From Bifidobacterium longum subsp. infantis ATCC 15697 = JCM 1222 = DSM 20088 (GTDB lineage Bacteria; Actinomycetota; Actinomycetes; Actinomycetales; Bifidobacteriaceae), in contig NC_017219.1 in NCBI RefSeq assembly GCF_000269965.1, positions 2,542,001 to 2,606,000 on the forward strand: a stretch of DNA of 64,000 nt, written 5' to 3'. The stretch's first letter is position 1, and every line of letters begins with the position of its first letter. The notes under the pieces were generated by a model, which saw only the letters and a list, made by a program, of their open reading frames with translations, had not been told where the DNA came from and made no database searches. The translations under genes were made by a program, and so were the position numbers. Below, piece by piece: positions 41,471 through 51,298 of this stretch.

Positions 41471-41651
41471 CGGCTACACGATGCCGCGATCGGCCAACGG
41501 CCCTGGGCCTGCAATTATAGACTCGCCTTTCGGCGAGGCTCAATGCTGGCCTCGCTGCTGTCGCAGCTCGGCACAGGGCCTGCCGAAAGCCCACTGGGCT
41601 TTCAGCAGGCCGATCGCGGCTAAATAATGCCGCGATCGGCCAACGGCCCTG
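41471..41651. repeat. Hairpin element flanked by duplicated leuD tail
   Basis: A 35-base segment at 41471-41505 recurs at 41617-41651 with three mismatches; 25 bases from ATGCCGCGATCGGCC onward are identical. The right copy is the 3' end of leuD (GPLADRGII and stop). The left copy, read the same way, ends GPLADRGIV and stop. Between them lie two hairpins: CGCC-TTT-GGCG near 41523 and CCTGCCGAAAGCCC/GGGCTTTCAGCAGG at 41579-41609. This looks like insertion of a REP-type element with duplication of target sequence. Confidence 0.7.
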
Positions 41652-42309
41652 TCCAATCATCGTCCGGCTCGCGGGCGGACTCGATTTTTTCTTCGGGCCA
41701 GTGCTTGGCGGGAATGGTCTTGGGCTTGAAGGGGAACTTTTCGGCGCGCATCTTTTCGTAGGCGGCGATGTCGTCCTCGTGCTGCAGTGTCAGATCGATG
41801 TCGTCGTAGCCGTTCATCAGACGCCAACGCACGTAATCGTTCACCTCGAACGGCAGGGTCACATCGCCGCAGGTGACGGTGCGAGTCTCCAACGAGACAG
41901 TCATCTCGCGACCAGGCTCTTCCTCCAGCAGCTTCCACAGGAGCTCGACGGACTCCTGCGGCATAATCGCGGCCAGCACGCCGTTTTTGGCGGTGTTGCC
42001 GTAGAAGATGTCGGCGAAGCTCGGCGCGATGACCACGCGGAAACCGTAATCGTGCAGCGCCCACACGGCGTGCTCGCGGGAGGAGCCGATGCCGAATTCG
42101 GGGCCGGCGACCAGAATCTGGCCCTTACCGGCGTATTCCGGCTTGTTGAGCACGAAGTTCGGGTCTCGGCGCCATGCGTAGAACAGGGCGTCATCGAAGC
42201 CGGACTTGGTCACGCGCTTCAAGAACACAGCGGGAATGATCTGGTCGGTATCGACGTTGGAGCGGCGCAGCGGCACGCCCACGCCGGTCAGTGTGGTGAG
42301 TTTTTCCAT
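41620..42309 (-). CDS. leuD: 3-isopropylmalate dehydratase small subunit
   Basis: Pairs with LeuC to isomerise 2-isopropylmalate to 3-isopropylmalate in leucine synthesis. The 229 residues include [21 protein letters not shown], the substrate loop [17 protein letters not shown] and [18 protein letters not shown]. It follows leuC by 83 bases, a gap with a GTCAGTC-TTC-GACTGAC hairpin at 42341-42357 and a CCCCTCGTCAGAGG relic. Its last codons belong to a duplicated segment, so its C-terminus may have changed by one residue. Confidence 0.95.
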   Translation of the reverse strand: MEKLTTLTGVGVPLRRSNVDTDQIIPAVFLKRVTKSGFDDALFYAWRRDPNFVLNKPEYAGKGQILVAGPEFGIGSSREHAVWALHDYGFRVVIAPSFADIFYGNTAKNGVLAAIMPQESVELLWKLLEEEPGREMTVSLETRTVTCGDVTLPFEVNDYVRWRLMNGYDDIDLTLQHEDDIAAYEKMRAEKFPFKPKTIPAKHWPEEKIESAREPDDDWTGPLADRGII

Positions 42310-42392
42310 AACAATTTTCCTTTCGGGGATCTCTCCCCCAGTCAGTCTTCGACTGACAGCCCCCTCGTCAGAGGAGGCTCATGTGTATTGAC

Positions 42393-43796
42393 TCAGAGAT
42401 CGGCGGGGGACGAGATTGTGCCGCGGATGGCGGTGGCGGCGGCTACGGACGGCGACGCCAAATGCGTGCGCGAGCCCTTGCCCTGGCGGCCCTCGAAGTT
42501 ACGATTCGAAGTGGAAATCGAGCGCTCGTTCGGTACCAGCTTGTCGGGGTTCATGCCCAGGCACATCGAGCAGCCGGCATTACGCCATTCGGCACCAAAG
42601 TCCTCGAACACCTTATCGAGGCCTTCCTTCTCCGCCTGCAGACGCACACGGGAGGAGGCCGGCACCACGAGCACGCGGTGAATGTTCTCGGCCTTGTGGT
42701 GGCCCTTCATGATCGCGGCGGCCTGGCGCAAATCGTCGATACGACCGTTGGTGCACGAACCAATGAACACGGTGTCCACGGCGATGTCCTTGATCGGCAT
42801 GCCCGGCTTCAAACCCATGTATGTAATCGCACGTTCGGCGGCGGCGCGCTTGGTGGCGTCGGCGATCTTGTCCGGCTCCGGCACGGAGGCGGTGATCGGC
42901 AGACCTTGGCCGGGGTTGGTGCCCCATGTCACGTACGGTCCCAGCGTGGAGGCGTCGATGTCCACCACCTTGTCGAATACGGCATCGTCATCGGTCTTCA
43001 GCGTCTTCCAGTACGCCACGGCCTGATCCCACAGTTCGCCTTCCGGCGCGTGCGGACGGCCCTTCAGGTACTCGAACGTGGTCTCGTCCGGCGCGATCAT
43101 GCCGGCGCGCGCGCCGGCTTCGATGGACATGTTGCACACGGTCATGCGCTCGTCCATGGTGAGGTTGCGAATCGCCTCGCCACGGTATTCGATCACGTAT
43201 CCCTGGCCGCCGCCGGTGCCGATCTTGGCGATGATCGCCAGAATGATGTCCTTGGCGGTCGCGTCCGCGGGCAGCTTGCCCTCGACGTTGATGGCCATGG
43301 TCTTGAACGGCTTCAGGGACAGCGTCTGCGTGGCCATCACGTGCTCGACTTCGGAAGTGCCGATGCCGAACGCCAGCGCACCGAACGCGCCGTGCGTCGA
43401 CGTATGCGAATCACCGCACACGATGGTCATGCCCGGCTGAGTCAGGCCCAGAATCGGGGCGAACGCGTGGACGATGCCCTGATCGGCGTCGCCCAGCGGG
43501 TGCAGGCGCACGCCGAACTCCTTGCAGTTCTTCTCCAAAGTCGTCAACTGCAGTGCGCTTGTCTTGTCCGGGTTCGGCCGGTCGATATCAACGGTCGGCG
43601 TGTTGTGATCCTCGGTGGCGATGAGCTGGTCCACGTGACGCGGCTTGCGGCCGGCCAAGCGCAGGCCCTCAAACGCCTGCGGACTGGTGACCTCATGCAT
43701 GAGCATCAGATCGATGTACAGCAAATCAGGAGCTCCGTCGCTGCCCTTGCGCACCAGATGATCGGCCCAGACCTTCTCGGCCAGTGTCGTTCCCAT
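42393..43796 (-). CDS. leuC: 3-isopropylmalate dehydratase large subunit
   Basis: Aconitase-fold subunit holding the [4Fe-4S] cluster. The cysteine ligands are in FIGSCTNGR and [10 protein letters not shown], and [19 protein letters not shown] is the family signature. From the ATG at 43796 ([10 protein letters not shown]) it has 467 residues. GGAGGAATCAC upstream is a good ribosome site, which rules out the 11-residue extension. It is divergent from an IclR regulator, as leuCD is in other actinobacteria. Confidence 0.95.
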   Translation of the reverse strand: MGTTLAEKVWADHLVRKGSDGAPDLLYIDLMLMHEVTSPQAFEGLRLAGRKPRHVDQLIATEDHNTPTVDIDRPNPDKTSALQLTTLEKNCKEFGVRLHPLGDADQGIVHAFAPILGLTQPGMTIVCGDSHTSTHGAFGALAFGIGTSEVEHVMATQTLSLKPFKTMAINVEGKLPADATAKDIILAIIAKIGTGGGQGYVIEYRGEAIRNLTMDERMTVCNMSIEAGARAGMIAPDETTFEYLKGRPHAPEGELWDQAVAYWKTLKTDDDAVFDKVVDIDASTLGPYVTWGTNPGQGLPITASVPEPDKIADATKRAAAERAITYMGLKPGMPIKDIAVDTVFIGSCTNGRIDDLRQAAAIMKGHHKAENIHRVLVVPASSRVRLQAEKEGLDKVFEDFGAEWRNAGCSMCLGMNPDKLVPNERSISTSNRNFEGRQGKGSRTHLASPSVAAATAIRGTISSPADL

Positions 43797-44049
43797 AGTG
43801 ATTCCTCCAAAAAATATCGCGCGAGGCATTGTGTTCGCGCCTTGTTCGTGGTATTAGCCTATGTGCTTGCGATGGGCCCAGCCATGAGCATGCCGGATAT
43901 TGAGATACGGTCAAATGACGGCCTCAATATGGCTCGGATACGACTCGAACATGACCTAGGCATGACTCGGTTCCGCTCCAGACAGGTCTCTTCGGCATCC
44001 ACGAACGCCCTTTCAACTTCATGACCACCCTGTGAGACACTTCCCTAAT

Positions 44050-44079
44050 TTGCCATTTCACTATGTGAGATGGCATAAT
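44050..44079 (+). promoter_or_regulatory. Promoter with embedded palindromic operator for IclR gene
   Basis: TTGCCA (44050-44055) and CATAAT (44074-44079) are spaced by 18 bases. Between them lies the near-palindrome TTTCACTATGTGAGA (44056-44070), bounded by TGCCAT/ATGGCA. A protein bound there would block polymerase. A related half site, TCTCACAGGGTGG on the minus strand at about 44024-44036, lies towards leuC. Start of transcription would fall almost at the ATG (44090). Confidence 0.55.
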
Positions 44080-44089
44080 CGCCCTTATT

Positions 44090-44890
44090 ATGACTGATTC
44101 CCAAGAAGAACCATTGAACAACAGCTTGACCGAGTCCGAGCCGGTTGAAGACACCACCACCAAGGACGATGGGGAAATCCATTCCGGCGTTGGCGTCCTT
44201 GATAAAACCGTAAAGATTCTTGACGCACTGGAGTCCGGTCCGTCCACGCTGGGACAGCTTGTGGCCGCCACCGGTCTCGCCCGACCGACCGCACATCGTT
44301 TGGCTATTGCACTGGAACGCCACCGTTTCGTACTGCGCGACCAGCATGGCCGATTCGTACTCGGCTCCCGTTTCGCCGAACTTGCCGCCGCAGCAGGCGA
44401 GGATCGTCTGCTGACCGCCGCCGGCCCTATCCTGCAGACACTGCTCGATCGCACTGGCGAGTCTGCGCAGATTTACCGCCGCCAAGGCGATCAGCGCGTG
44501 TGCATCGCCGCTGTGGAACGCGCCTCCGGCCTGCGTGATTCCATTCCCGTGGGTGCCATGCTGTCGATGGAAGCCGGTTCCGCCGCCCAGATTCTTCTGG
44601 CTTGGGAGGATTCCGACCGTCTGCACCAGGGATTGCGCCACGCCAAGTTCACCGCCACCAAGCTGGCCGCCGTACGCAAGCGCGGCTGGTCCGAGTCCGT
44701 GAACGAGCGCGAAGAGGGCGTGTGCTCGATTTCCGCCCCGATCCGCAACGCCTCCGGCCAGGTCATCGCCGCCATCTCGATTTCTGGCCCGACCGGCCGC
44801 ATGGGCGCCGCCCCCGGACGCCGCTATGCGCCGCTGGTGATGGCCGCCGGCAAGTACCTCACCGAGGCACTGGTCAAAGCCGTTCGCTGA
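44090..44890 (+). CDS. IclR-family regulator of leucine genes (LeuR/NdgR/LtbR-like)
   Basis: The 266 residues begin with an acidic tail of about 35 residues. A winged helix follows (VKILDALESGPSTLGQLVAA, then TGLARPTAHRLAIAL), and an IclR effector domain ends GPTGRMG. In other actinobacteria this regulator lies divergent to leuCD and represses them. The arrangement here is identical. The likely operator is in its own promoter, so autoregulation is expected. A 17-base-arm terminator follows it. Confidence 0.87.
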   Translation: MTDSQEEPLNNSLTESEPVEDTTTKDDGEIHSGVGVLDKTVKILDALESGPSTLGQLVAATGLARPTAHRLAIALERHRFVLRDQHGRFVLGSRFAELAAAAGEDRLLTAAGPILQTLLDRTGESAQIYRRQGDQRVCIAAVERASGLRDSIPVGAMLSMEAGSAAQILLAWEDSDRLHQGLRHAKFTATKLAAVRKRGWSESVNEREEGVCSISAPIRNASGQVIAAISISGPTGRMGAAPGRRYAPLVMAAGKYLTEALVKAVR

Positions 44891-44923
44891 AACATACCAG
44901 TCAATCCAACCGATAGCCCAACC

Positions 44924-44968
44924 GGCAGAAATCCCGCGTCACAACGAAAGAGACGCGGGATTTCTGCC
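44924..44968 (+). terminator. Terminator after IclR regulator
   Basis: A perfect 17-base stem (GGCAGAAATCCCGCGTC and complement) with an 11-base loop lies 33 bases past the stop. The following 90 bases to the metallophosphoesterase stop contain the direct repeat GGTTACCTGAATAAACCG near 45052-45079. Confidence 0.8.
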
Positions 44969-45062
44969 ACTAATCGTCCAACACAGCGGAAGGCCACCGA
45001 AACCTCGAATACTTCGCGCCGCTTTCCGCCTCTATCAGGAACAGTTACCTGAATAAACCGGG

Positions 45063-46358
45063 TTACCTGAATAAACCGGACAGTTGACTCCATAGCGACG
45101 GCTTGCGCAGCAAATCATCGCCCTCGCCCTCGCCAGGCGCGGTCTGGTTCACCGCATAGGTATAGGCGCGTTTGGAACTGGGCTTGCCCACCAGTTCGCC
45201 AAACTCCAGCAATTGCGTACGCGGCTCGTAAGGGTGACGGATATCAAATTCGATCAATCGCGTGGCGCGTTTGGCCGGAGCCGGTCCGTACGTATTGAAT
45301 CCGCAGGTTGGCGTAGCGATAAGCAACAGACCCTCATGTTCGCCGACGAAACCGTTGCGATGATCATGACCAGCTACGACGCCGAAATACCCCTCGCGCA
45401 GCAATTCGAATTCGCCTGACGTATCAGGGCAGGATATGCCTTCTCCCAAATATCCGCCGGGCTGGGTTTGCAATTCGTCCAGCACGTAGTAGGTATCGGC
45501 GTGCGAACGATAGCCCTGCATGGCAAACGCCGCGTTGGCCGCCACCGGCTTCAGCACGTTGTAATACTCGGGCATCGGCATGTGCTGGAACACCATTGAT
45601 TTCGCACCGATACGGTCGGGCACGGCGTTCAGGAAGGCGAGCGCTGCGGGCGATGGTGCGCCGAAGCCGCCGCCATGCACGTAATCGCCGGAGTCAAGAA
45701 TGACCAGACCCAGCACATTGCGCGTATGGTCAACGTCCATAACCGGCAGCGCGAAGGTGCCTGGTTCACCGGAACCAGTGGCACCAGACAGTGTCTGCAC
45801 AGCGCCACCCGCTCCACAGGTGTATGCAATCTGGTTCGGCAAGGTCTCACTTGGCGGATTGACACAACCGGGGAACTCGCGATAGATACCGTCCAGTTCC
45901 GCATTGCTTAGCCCGCATTGGAAATCATGGTTGCCGTACGTCACGGCCCACGGAATGCCGCGCGCCGCCAACGGCTCAGTGAACTGGCCAATGGCCTTGC
46001 GCACCAGCGCTCGGGTATGGTTCAGCGCGGATTCGGCAATAGGTTCATCACACCAGCGACGTTTACGGAATGAATCGGCGAACGCCGGATCGTAGCCGGC
46101 GATCTGGTTGCCGGAGAAAATCACCAGATCAGGCCGTGCGGCATCAAGGCTGGCCTCAATCAGGGCGATGGTGTCTTTGGAGACTTTCGGCCCATCCTGA
46201 ATGTCGGCAATCTGCAGCACGCGGAACTTGCCGGAATAGTGGAATTGCAGTCGTCCGAGACGCGCAGAGATAGAGACCGGGCGGCCGTCTTCGGCATCGG
46301 CCGGCTTGATACGGGGTTTCGACGACATCCCCTCTGGCGTACGCTGTGTTTCCGTCAT
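45063..46358 (-). CDS. Metallophosphoesterase (calcineurin-like)
   Basis: A dinuclear-metal phosphoesterase fold, 431 residues from ATG 46358. Motifs in order: LQIADIQDGP (about residue 47), VIFSGNQIAGYD (about 77), VTYGNHDF, VFQHMPMPEYY and VAGHDHRNGFVG. Motif 1 has Asp-X-Gln instead of Asp-X-His. Motif 2 has Gly-Asn where the bridging Asp is expected. No signal peptide or span is seen. The start is uncertain: ATG 46358 and ATG 46328 both have GGAGGG or AGAGGGG very close. It is monocistronic and its substrate is unknown. Confidence 0.78.
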   Translation of the reverse strand: MTETQRTPEGMSSKPRIKPADAEDGRPVSISARLGRLQFHYSGKFRVLQIADIQDGPKVSKDTIALIEASLDAARPDLVIFSGNQIAGYDPAFADSFRKRRWCDEPIAESALNHTRALVRKAIGQFTEPLAARGIPWAVTYGNHDFQCGLSNAELDGIYREFPGCVNPPSETLPNQIAYTCGAGGAVQTLSGATGSGEPGTFALPVMDVDHTRNVLGLVILDSGDYVHGGGFGAPSPAALAFLNAVPDRIGAKSMVFQHMPMPEYYNVLKPVAANAAFAMQGYRSHADTYYVLDELQTQPGGYLGEGISCPDTSGEFELLREGYFGVVAGHDHRNGFVGEHEGLLLIATPTCGFNTYGPAPAKRATRLIEFDIRHPYEPRTQLLEFGELVGKPSSKRAYTYAVNQTAPGEGEGDDLLRKPSLWSQLSGLFR

Positions 46359-46376
46359 GCCCTCCACTGTACACAC

Positions 46377-46831
46377 AAACGAAAAGGCCCGCCGGAGCGA
46401 GCCTTTTCTACAAGTTCAACTACTGGAGCAGAATCTCTGCACAACATCATCGTTGTAACGGTAAGTCTTTCCAATGCCCGTCCAACGTAACAGTCCTCGT
46501 GACCATACACTATTTGTGGGCTCTGCTCTGTTCAGTTGTCCTTGTACCTCATAATCTATTCATCACTCCCGTTTCTCGCAACCTGCAGAGAGTCGTTGTG
46601 CGTTTTTTATCACAACTGTTCAATCGCACTTTCTGACTATCGGAAAACGAGCTGAACTGTTCACATCGAACCCGTCTGATGTTCGGTTTCGTTCGTTTCA
46701 CCGCCGCTCACGGCGTGTCGCGAGCACGCTAGCACACACAAAACCAACCAACACCGAACTAACATGAACACCCGTTGAATTCTGGCGCGTTCAGTCGTTT
46801 TCCGGCCACGCCAGAGCTTACGATATAGGCT
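46377..46831. other. Long divergent intergenic region before ppk
   Basis: 455 bases between the metallophosphoesterase and ppk. It contains an AAAAGGC/GCCTTTT hairpin at about 46382-46408 and GTTGTG/CACAAC symmetry near 46594-46616. Several GTTCA words occur near 46618, 46657 and 46790, reminiscent of phosphate-box repeats but without regular 11-base spacing. TACGAT at 46819-46824 lies 7 bases before the ppk ATG. No gene or RNA gene is recognisable. Confidence 0.45.
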
Positions 46832-49069
46832 ATGGCACAGATATTTGACGCACCCTCGAAGGCAATTCTGCGCAGCCAAATCGCAGAGCATATTGCCGAA
46901 AACGACAACAACGACCGCCGCGTCGATCAGGAAGGCGAGGCACCGCTGCCCAAGGACCGTTTCTTCGACCGCGAGCTCAGCTGGCTCAAGTTCAACCAGC
47001 GCGTGCTCGAATGTGCGGAGAACGAAGACATGCCCCTGCTCGAGCGCGCCAACTTCGCCGCGATCTTCGCCTCGAACCTTGACGAGTTCTTCATGGTCCG
47101 CGTCGCCGGTCTGAAGCGCCGTATCGACTCGGGCATCGCCGTGCCGTCTGCCGCCGGCCTGAGCCCGCGTCAGCAGCTGCGCGCGATCAGCGAGACCGCA
47201 CACCGTCTGCAAGACGAGCACGCACATTACGCGATCGACACCATTCTGCCGGAATTGGAGAAGGAGCGCATCGTCCTGCTGACGTGGGACAAGCTCACCT
47301 CCTCCGAGCAGGAGCGCCTCTCGCGCTACTACCGCCAGCAGGTGTTCCCGGTCCTGACGCCGCTCGCCGTGGATCCGGCCCACCCGTTCCCCTACATCTC
47401 CGGCGGCTCCATCAACCTGGCCGTCATCGTGGAGAACCCGGCCTCCGGCAAGTCGCACTTCGCCCGTGTCAAGATCCCGGGCAACCTGCCGCGCCTGGTG
47501 CCGGTGGACGACATGACCGACGAGGAGTCCAAGGACGAGCGTTACGGCTTCATCGCCATGGAAAAGCTCATCGCCGCGCATCTGGAATCCCTGTTCCCGG
47601 GCATGATCATCAAGGAGGCCCGCTCCTTCCGCGTGACTCGTAACGAGGACATCGACGTGGAAGAGGATGACGCCGAGAACCTGCTCAACGCCATGGAGAA
47701 GGAGCTGCTGCGCCGCCGCTTCGGACCGCCGATCCGTCTGGAGATCACGGACACCACTAGCCCGTTCCTCTCCCAGCTGCTCGCCGACCAGCTCGGCGTG
47801 AGCCAAGACGAGGTATACCGTCTGCCCAGCCCGCTGGACCTGACCGTGCTCTTTGAGCTCGGCAGCGTGGACCGCCCGGACCTGAAGAACCGTCCGTTCG
47901 TGCCGACCACGAACCGTCAGATCGCCGAGGTCGAGTCCTCCCGCGCACAGGATATTTTCGCCGCCATCCGCGAGCGCGACATCCTGCTGCATCACCCCTA
48001 TGACTCCTTCTCCACTTCCGTGCAGGCCTTCCTTGCGCAGGCCGCCGCGGACCCGAAGGTGCTGGCCATCAAGCAGACCCTGTACCGCACCAGCTCCAAC
48101 TCGCCGATCATCGACGCCCTGATCGACGCCGCTCATGCCGGCAAGCAGGTGCTGGCTTTGGTGGAAATCAAGGCTCGTTTCGACGAGGACGCCAACATCG
48201 CGTGGGCCCGCAAGCTCGAACGCGCCGGCGTGCACGTGGTGTACGGCATCGTGGGCTTGAAGACCCACTGCAAGCTCATCGAAGTCGTGCGTCAGGAAGC
48301 GGACGGTCTACGCCGCTACTGCCACGTAGGCACCGGTAACTACAACCCGAAGACCGCGCGACTGTACACCGATCTGGGTCTGCTGACCTGCGACCCGGTG
48401 GTCGGCCAGGATCTGACTCGTCTGTTCAACCAGCTCTCCGGTTACGCGCCGAAGTCCAGCTTCCACCGTTTGCTGGTGGCCCCTCGCACCGTGCGCACCG
48501 GTCTAATCCAGCGCATCCGCCGCGAGGAGGACGCCGCCCGCGCCGGCAAGGAGGCCTGGATCAAGATCAAGGTCAACTCCATCGTGGACGAGAAGACCAT
48601 CGACGCCCTGTACCGTGCCTCTCAGGCCGGCGTGAAGATCGACATCGTGGAGCGCGGCATCTGCGCTCTGAAGCCCGGCGTTCCCGGTCTGTCCGAGAAC
48701 ATCCGCGTCCGTTCGATTCTCGGTCGCTTCCTGGAGCACTCCCGTATCTACGCCTTCTGCAATGCGGACGGCCCGCAGATCGGCGAGGGTCCGGCTTCCG
48801 GCCCGGAGGTCTACATCGGTTCGGCTGACCTCATGCACCGCAACCTTGACCGCCGTGTGGAGGCTCTGGTGCGTGTCACCGCCCCGGAGCAGATTGACGG
48901 GCTCATCAAGTACGTGGACCTGCAGATGGCCGACTCCACCATGAGCTGGCACATGCAGCCCGACGGCACATATGTGCTGCACACCAAGGACGACGAGGGC
49001 CGCCCGCTGGTCGATAGTCAGGAATACCTGATTCGCAAGCACCAGCGCCGCCCCAATTCGCACAACTGA
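46832..49069 (+). CDS. ppk: Polyphosphate kinase
   Basis: Makes inorganic polyphosphate from ATP, reversibly. The 745 residues show the N-terminal helical domain ([19 protein letters not shown]), the head domain, and two phospholipase-D-like C-terminal domains. The phosphorylated histidine is in [11 protein letters not shown] (about residue 476), and the second is in [13 protein letters not shown]. No ribosome site precedes the ATG; a TACGAT box 7 bases upstream suggests a leaderless message. A terminator follows. Confidence 0.95.
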   Translation: MAQIFDAPSKAILRSQIAEHIAENDNNDRRVDQEGEAPLPKDRFFDRELSWLKFNQRVLECAENEDMPLLERANFAAIFASNLDEFFMVRVAGLKRRIDSGIAVPSAAGLSPRQQLRAISETAHRLQDEHAHYAIDTILPELEKERIVLLTWDKLTSSEQERLSRYYRQQVFPVLTPLAVDPAHPFPYISGGSINLAVIVENPASGKSHFARVKIPGNLPRLVPVDDMTDEESKDERYGFIAMEKLIAAHLESLFPGMIIKEARSFRVTRNEDIDVEEDDAENLLNAMEKELLRRRFGPPIRLEITDTTSPFLSQLLADQLGVSQDEVYRLPSPLDLTVLFELGSVDRPDLKNRPFVPTTNRQIAEVESSRAQDIFAAIRERDILLHHPYDSFSTSVQAFLAQAAADPKVLAIKQTLYRTSSNSPIIDALIDAAHAGKQVLALVEIKARFDEDANIAWARKLERAGVHVVYGIVGLKTHCKLIEVVRQEADGLRRYCHVGTGNYNPKTARLYTDLGLLTCDPVVGQDLTRLFNQLSGYAPKSSFHRLLVAPRTVRTGLIQRIRREEDAARAGKEAWIKIKVNSIVDEKTIDALYRASQAGVKIDIVERGICALKPGVPGLSENIRVRSILGRFLEHSRIYAFCNADGPQIGEGPASGPEVYIGSADLMHRNLDRRVEALVRVTAPEQIDGLIKYVDLQMADSTMSWHMQPDGTYVLHTKDDEGRPLVDSQEYLIRKHQRRPNSHN

Positions 49070-49114
49070 TTTCACTCGATGCTCCCTGTCAACGCAAGCT
49101 GACTGAGGGTGGTT

Positions 49115-49155
49115 ACGATGCCCGGCTCCTCTTTCGAGAGGATGCCGGGCATCGT
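49115..49155 (+). terminator. Terminator after ppk
   Basis: ACGATGCCCGG and its complement CCGGGCATCGT enclose an inner TCCTCT/AGAGGA stem, 46 bases past the ppk stop. The preceding CTGACTGAGGGTGGT (49100-49114) is a fragment of the intergenic repeat family. Confidence 0.75.
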
Positions 49156-49210
49156 CGTTCCATGCGCAAAACTACGTAGCAGCGGTCCAACGTGACCTAC
49201 AATACAAGAG

Positions 49211-50425
49211 ATGGGTACGAACAGTATGAGACGAATCGTGGAAGCCGCCGGCGGTATTCTGTACCGGTGGAAGGATGATGCCGAGCCGACGCAGGCATCA
49301 TCTCCATCAGTGAAATCCAATATTGCCACCGATGGCACCATCATCGCGAACACCACGGATTCTGACGGCGAGACCACGGCAGCACCCGGCGCATCGGACG
49401 CGGCTCCCGCCCCGGACCCGGCACAGGCCGACAGCCCAGCCACGGCGGACAACGTACTCAACCGCATCGAACTGTGCGTCGTGCATCGCCCGAAATACGA
49501 CGACTGGAGCTGGCCGAAAGGCAAGGTCGATCCAAACGAATCACACCGGCATGCCGCCGTGCGCGAGATCGGCGAGGAATCGGGCCTGTCCGTGGAGCTT
49601 GGCCCTTATCTGGGTGACATCGAGTACCCGCTGTCCGAAGAGGGCATCAAACAGCGCCATACCAAGGATCGGTCGGCGGACACCAAGCACATCCAGTTCT
49701 GGATGGCCACGCCAATCAGCGCCATCGACAATCTGCGGCGCACCCATGCGTTCGGCCCGGTGCATCGGGCGGACATCGGCGAAATCGACGAAGTCCTGTG
49801 GTTGACGCCGGCTAAGGCCCGCAAGAAACTCAGCCATTCCACCGATAAGGACATCCTTGCGCTATTCGTTGACCGGGTGCAGGAGGGCGCGCTTGACGCC
49901 GTGCCGGTGATTATCGTGCGCCACGGCAAGGCAGAAGCGCGCAAGCTGTGGAAGGGCTCGGACGAGAACCGTCCGATCACGCCGCGCGGCGCGGCTGCGG
50001 CATACGCGCTGAACCGCGAGCTGGCGTGTTTCAATCCGACCCGACTGGCCACGTCGCCTTGGGTGCGCTGCCAGGAGACATTGGAGATGTTCGCGTGGCA
50101 GACCGGACGAGACATGGTTCATCTCGACCCGCTCACCGAAGATGCATACGCCGCTGCGCCGGACACCGCATGGGAGTGTCTACTCAGCGAAATCGAGTTC
50201 GCACTTGAGCGCCGTCAGCCTACAGCGATATGCATGCACCGGCCAGTGATTGGGGGTATGTTCGAACACCTGCGCAGCATGTGCGTTGCGCCGTCTCTGA
50301 GCAAACGCCTGATTGCCAAGACACCGTTTATGCCGACCGGCACGGCGGTGGCGCTGTTCGTCACTCCGACGCCTCATGGTCCCAAAATCATCGATATTCA
50401 GAAGGTTCAACCGCTTGTCTACTAG
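49211..50425 (+). CDS. MutT1-like NUDIX hydrolase fused to histidine phosphatase
   Basis: The N-terminal NUDIX domain (about residues 6-200) has the box [20 protein letters not shown]. It is interrupted after [11 protein letters not shown] by an insertion of about 60 Ala, Thr and Asp residues. The C-terminal domain is a phosphoglycerate-mutase-type phosphatase with [10 protein letters not shown] (about 235) and the second histidine in [10 protein letters not shown]. Mycobacterial MutT1 has this architecture and clears 8-oxo-GTP and diadenosine polyphosphates. TACAAT 7 bases before the ATG and no ribosome site suggest a leaderless message. It sits after ppk. Confidence 0.87.
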   Translation: MGTNSMRRIVEAAGGILYRWKDDAEPTQASSPSVKSNIATDGTIIANTTDSDGETTAAPGASDAAPAPDPAQADSPATADNVLNRIELCVVHRPKYDDWSWPKGKVDPNESHRHAAVREIGEESGLSVELGPYLGDIEYPLSEEGIKQRHTKDRSADTKHIQFWMATPISAIDNLRRTHAFGPVHRADIGEIDEVLWLTPAKARKKLSHSTDKDILALFVDRVQEGALDAVPVIIVRHGKAEARKLWKGSDENRPITPRGAAAAYALNRELACFNPTRLATSPWVRCQETLEMFAWQTGRDMVHLDPLTEDAYAAAPDTAWECLLSEIEFALERRQPTAICMHRPVIGGMFEHLRSMCVAPSLSKRLIAKTPFMPTGTAVALFVTPTPHGPKIIDIQKVQPLVY

Positions 50426-51236
50426 ACCCGCATTTCCTGATTCATCCAACTCCTCGGCCGCTGCCGCCGCGGCTCATGCCGCGCACAATGGTGCCGCCGG
50501 CAGTCTGGGCCCAGGCTTCGGCTCGCTGCGTGCGGCCGGAGCGGCATTCGGACCTGCTCGCATGGGTTCTTCACGCCCCTCGCGCCCGGCTCAGCTCGAC
50601 CCGGCTGTGGCCGATGGATTGGCAGGTGGCATGGACCCGCAGGCGTTGAGCGAGATGAGCCATCTGTCCGCTGCCGCATTGCTGGATCGTGTGCGCCATA
50701 GCGAGGACCCGGCGGTTGTTGAGCGGGTGCTCACGTTGGTGGAGACGGTCGGTGTGGATGAAATCGCCGAACTGTGGAGCGATGCTGAGCCGGATTCGCT
50801 GCCTGGTGTGCTGTGGCGACTGTATATGCTGCGTACGTGGATGCGATCGAATCGCGACTCAATCGCGCATCTGTGGCGCTTGGGCGAGCCGGTGGCCACT
50901 ACCGCCTCCGCCATCGCCGGCGTGGATCAGGCTCCCAGTGAAGATGACATCGTGCGATTGGCCGATTCGATTCTCTCCGGTGCTTTTGTGGGCGATTTTG
51001 CCGTGGCGCTTGAACGTGCGGCGGCGTTTACCGATGTGGTGGCGTTGGGCTTGCGCATGGAGGCGCGGCGCATGGTGACCCGGGCCGAGGCCAACGGCGC
51101 CTTCTCCTCGGATGCCGATGAAAAGGCGGTGCGCACCAAAGCCGCCCGCCTTATGCACACCGCCGGCAGCCTCATGGCCACCGCCAAGGATTTCCAGCAC
51201 GGCGCCAACCTCTGGCGTCGCGGACGGTTGGAGTAA
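50415..51236 (+). CDS. Uncharacterised alpha-helical protein after MutT1-like gene
   Basis: I do not recognise a named family. A TTG at 50415 overlaps the end of the preceding gene by 11 bases and has AGAAGG 9 bases upstream, giving 273 residues. The first 70 are rich in Ala, Ser and Gly. The rest is helical, with [20 protein letters not shown] and [20 protein letters not shown]. Codon use matches neighbours, and the frame is open for over 800 bases, so it is a real gene translated together with the NUDIX/phosphatase protein. An earlier in-frame start at 50313 lies inside the upstream gene. Confidence 0.75.
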   Translation: MSTRPAFPDSSNSSAAAAAAHAAHNGAAGSLGPGFGSLRAAGAAFGPARMGSSRPSRPAQLDPAVADGLAGGMDPQALSEMSHLSAAALLDRVRHSEDPAVVERVLTLVETVGVDEIAELWSDAEPDSLPGVLWRLYMLRTWMRSNRDSIAHLWRLGEPVATTASAIAGVDQAPSEDDIVRLADSILSGAFVGDFAVALERAAAFTDVVALGLRMEARRMVTRAEANGAFSSDADEKAVRTKAARLMHTAGSLMATAKDFQHGANLWRRGRLE

Positions 51237-51249
51237 ATCCTGCTCCGGG

Positions 51250-51298
51250 CTCCCTCTGATGAGAGAGCTGTCACGGGCGATGCCCGTGACTGAGGGAG
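51250..51298 (+). terminator. Hairpin repeat after the uncharacterised gene
   Basis: GTCACGGGC-GAT-GCCCGTGAC at 51270-51290 is a perfect 9-base stem, within outer CTCCCTC/GAGGGAG arms. It is a member of the intergenic GCTCCC...GAGGGAG family and probably ends the NUDIX transcript. Confidence 0.6.

Noticed and set aside
42381..44024. A 547-codon frame antisense to leuC
   Set aside because: leuC has unmistakable motifs and an adjacent leuD; the antisense product has none.
46600..46800. GTTCA words resembling phosphate (Pho) boxes upstream of ppk
   Set aside because: They lack the regular 11-base direct-repeat spacing, so I did not call an operator.
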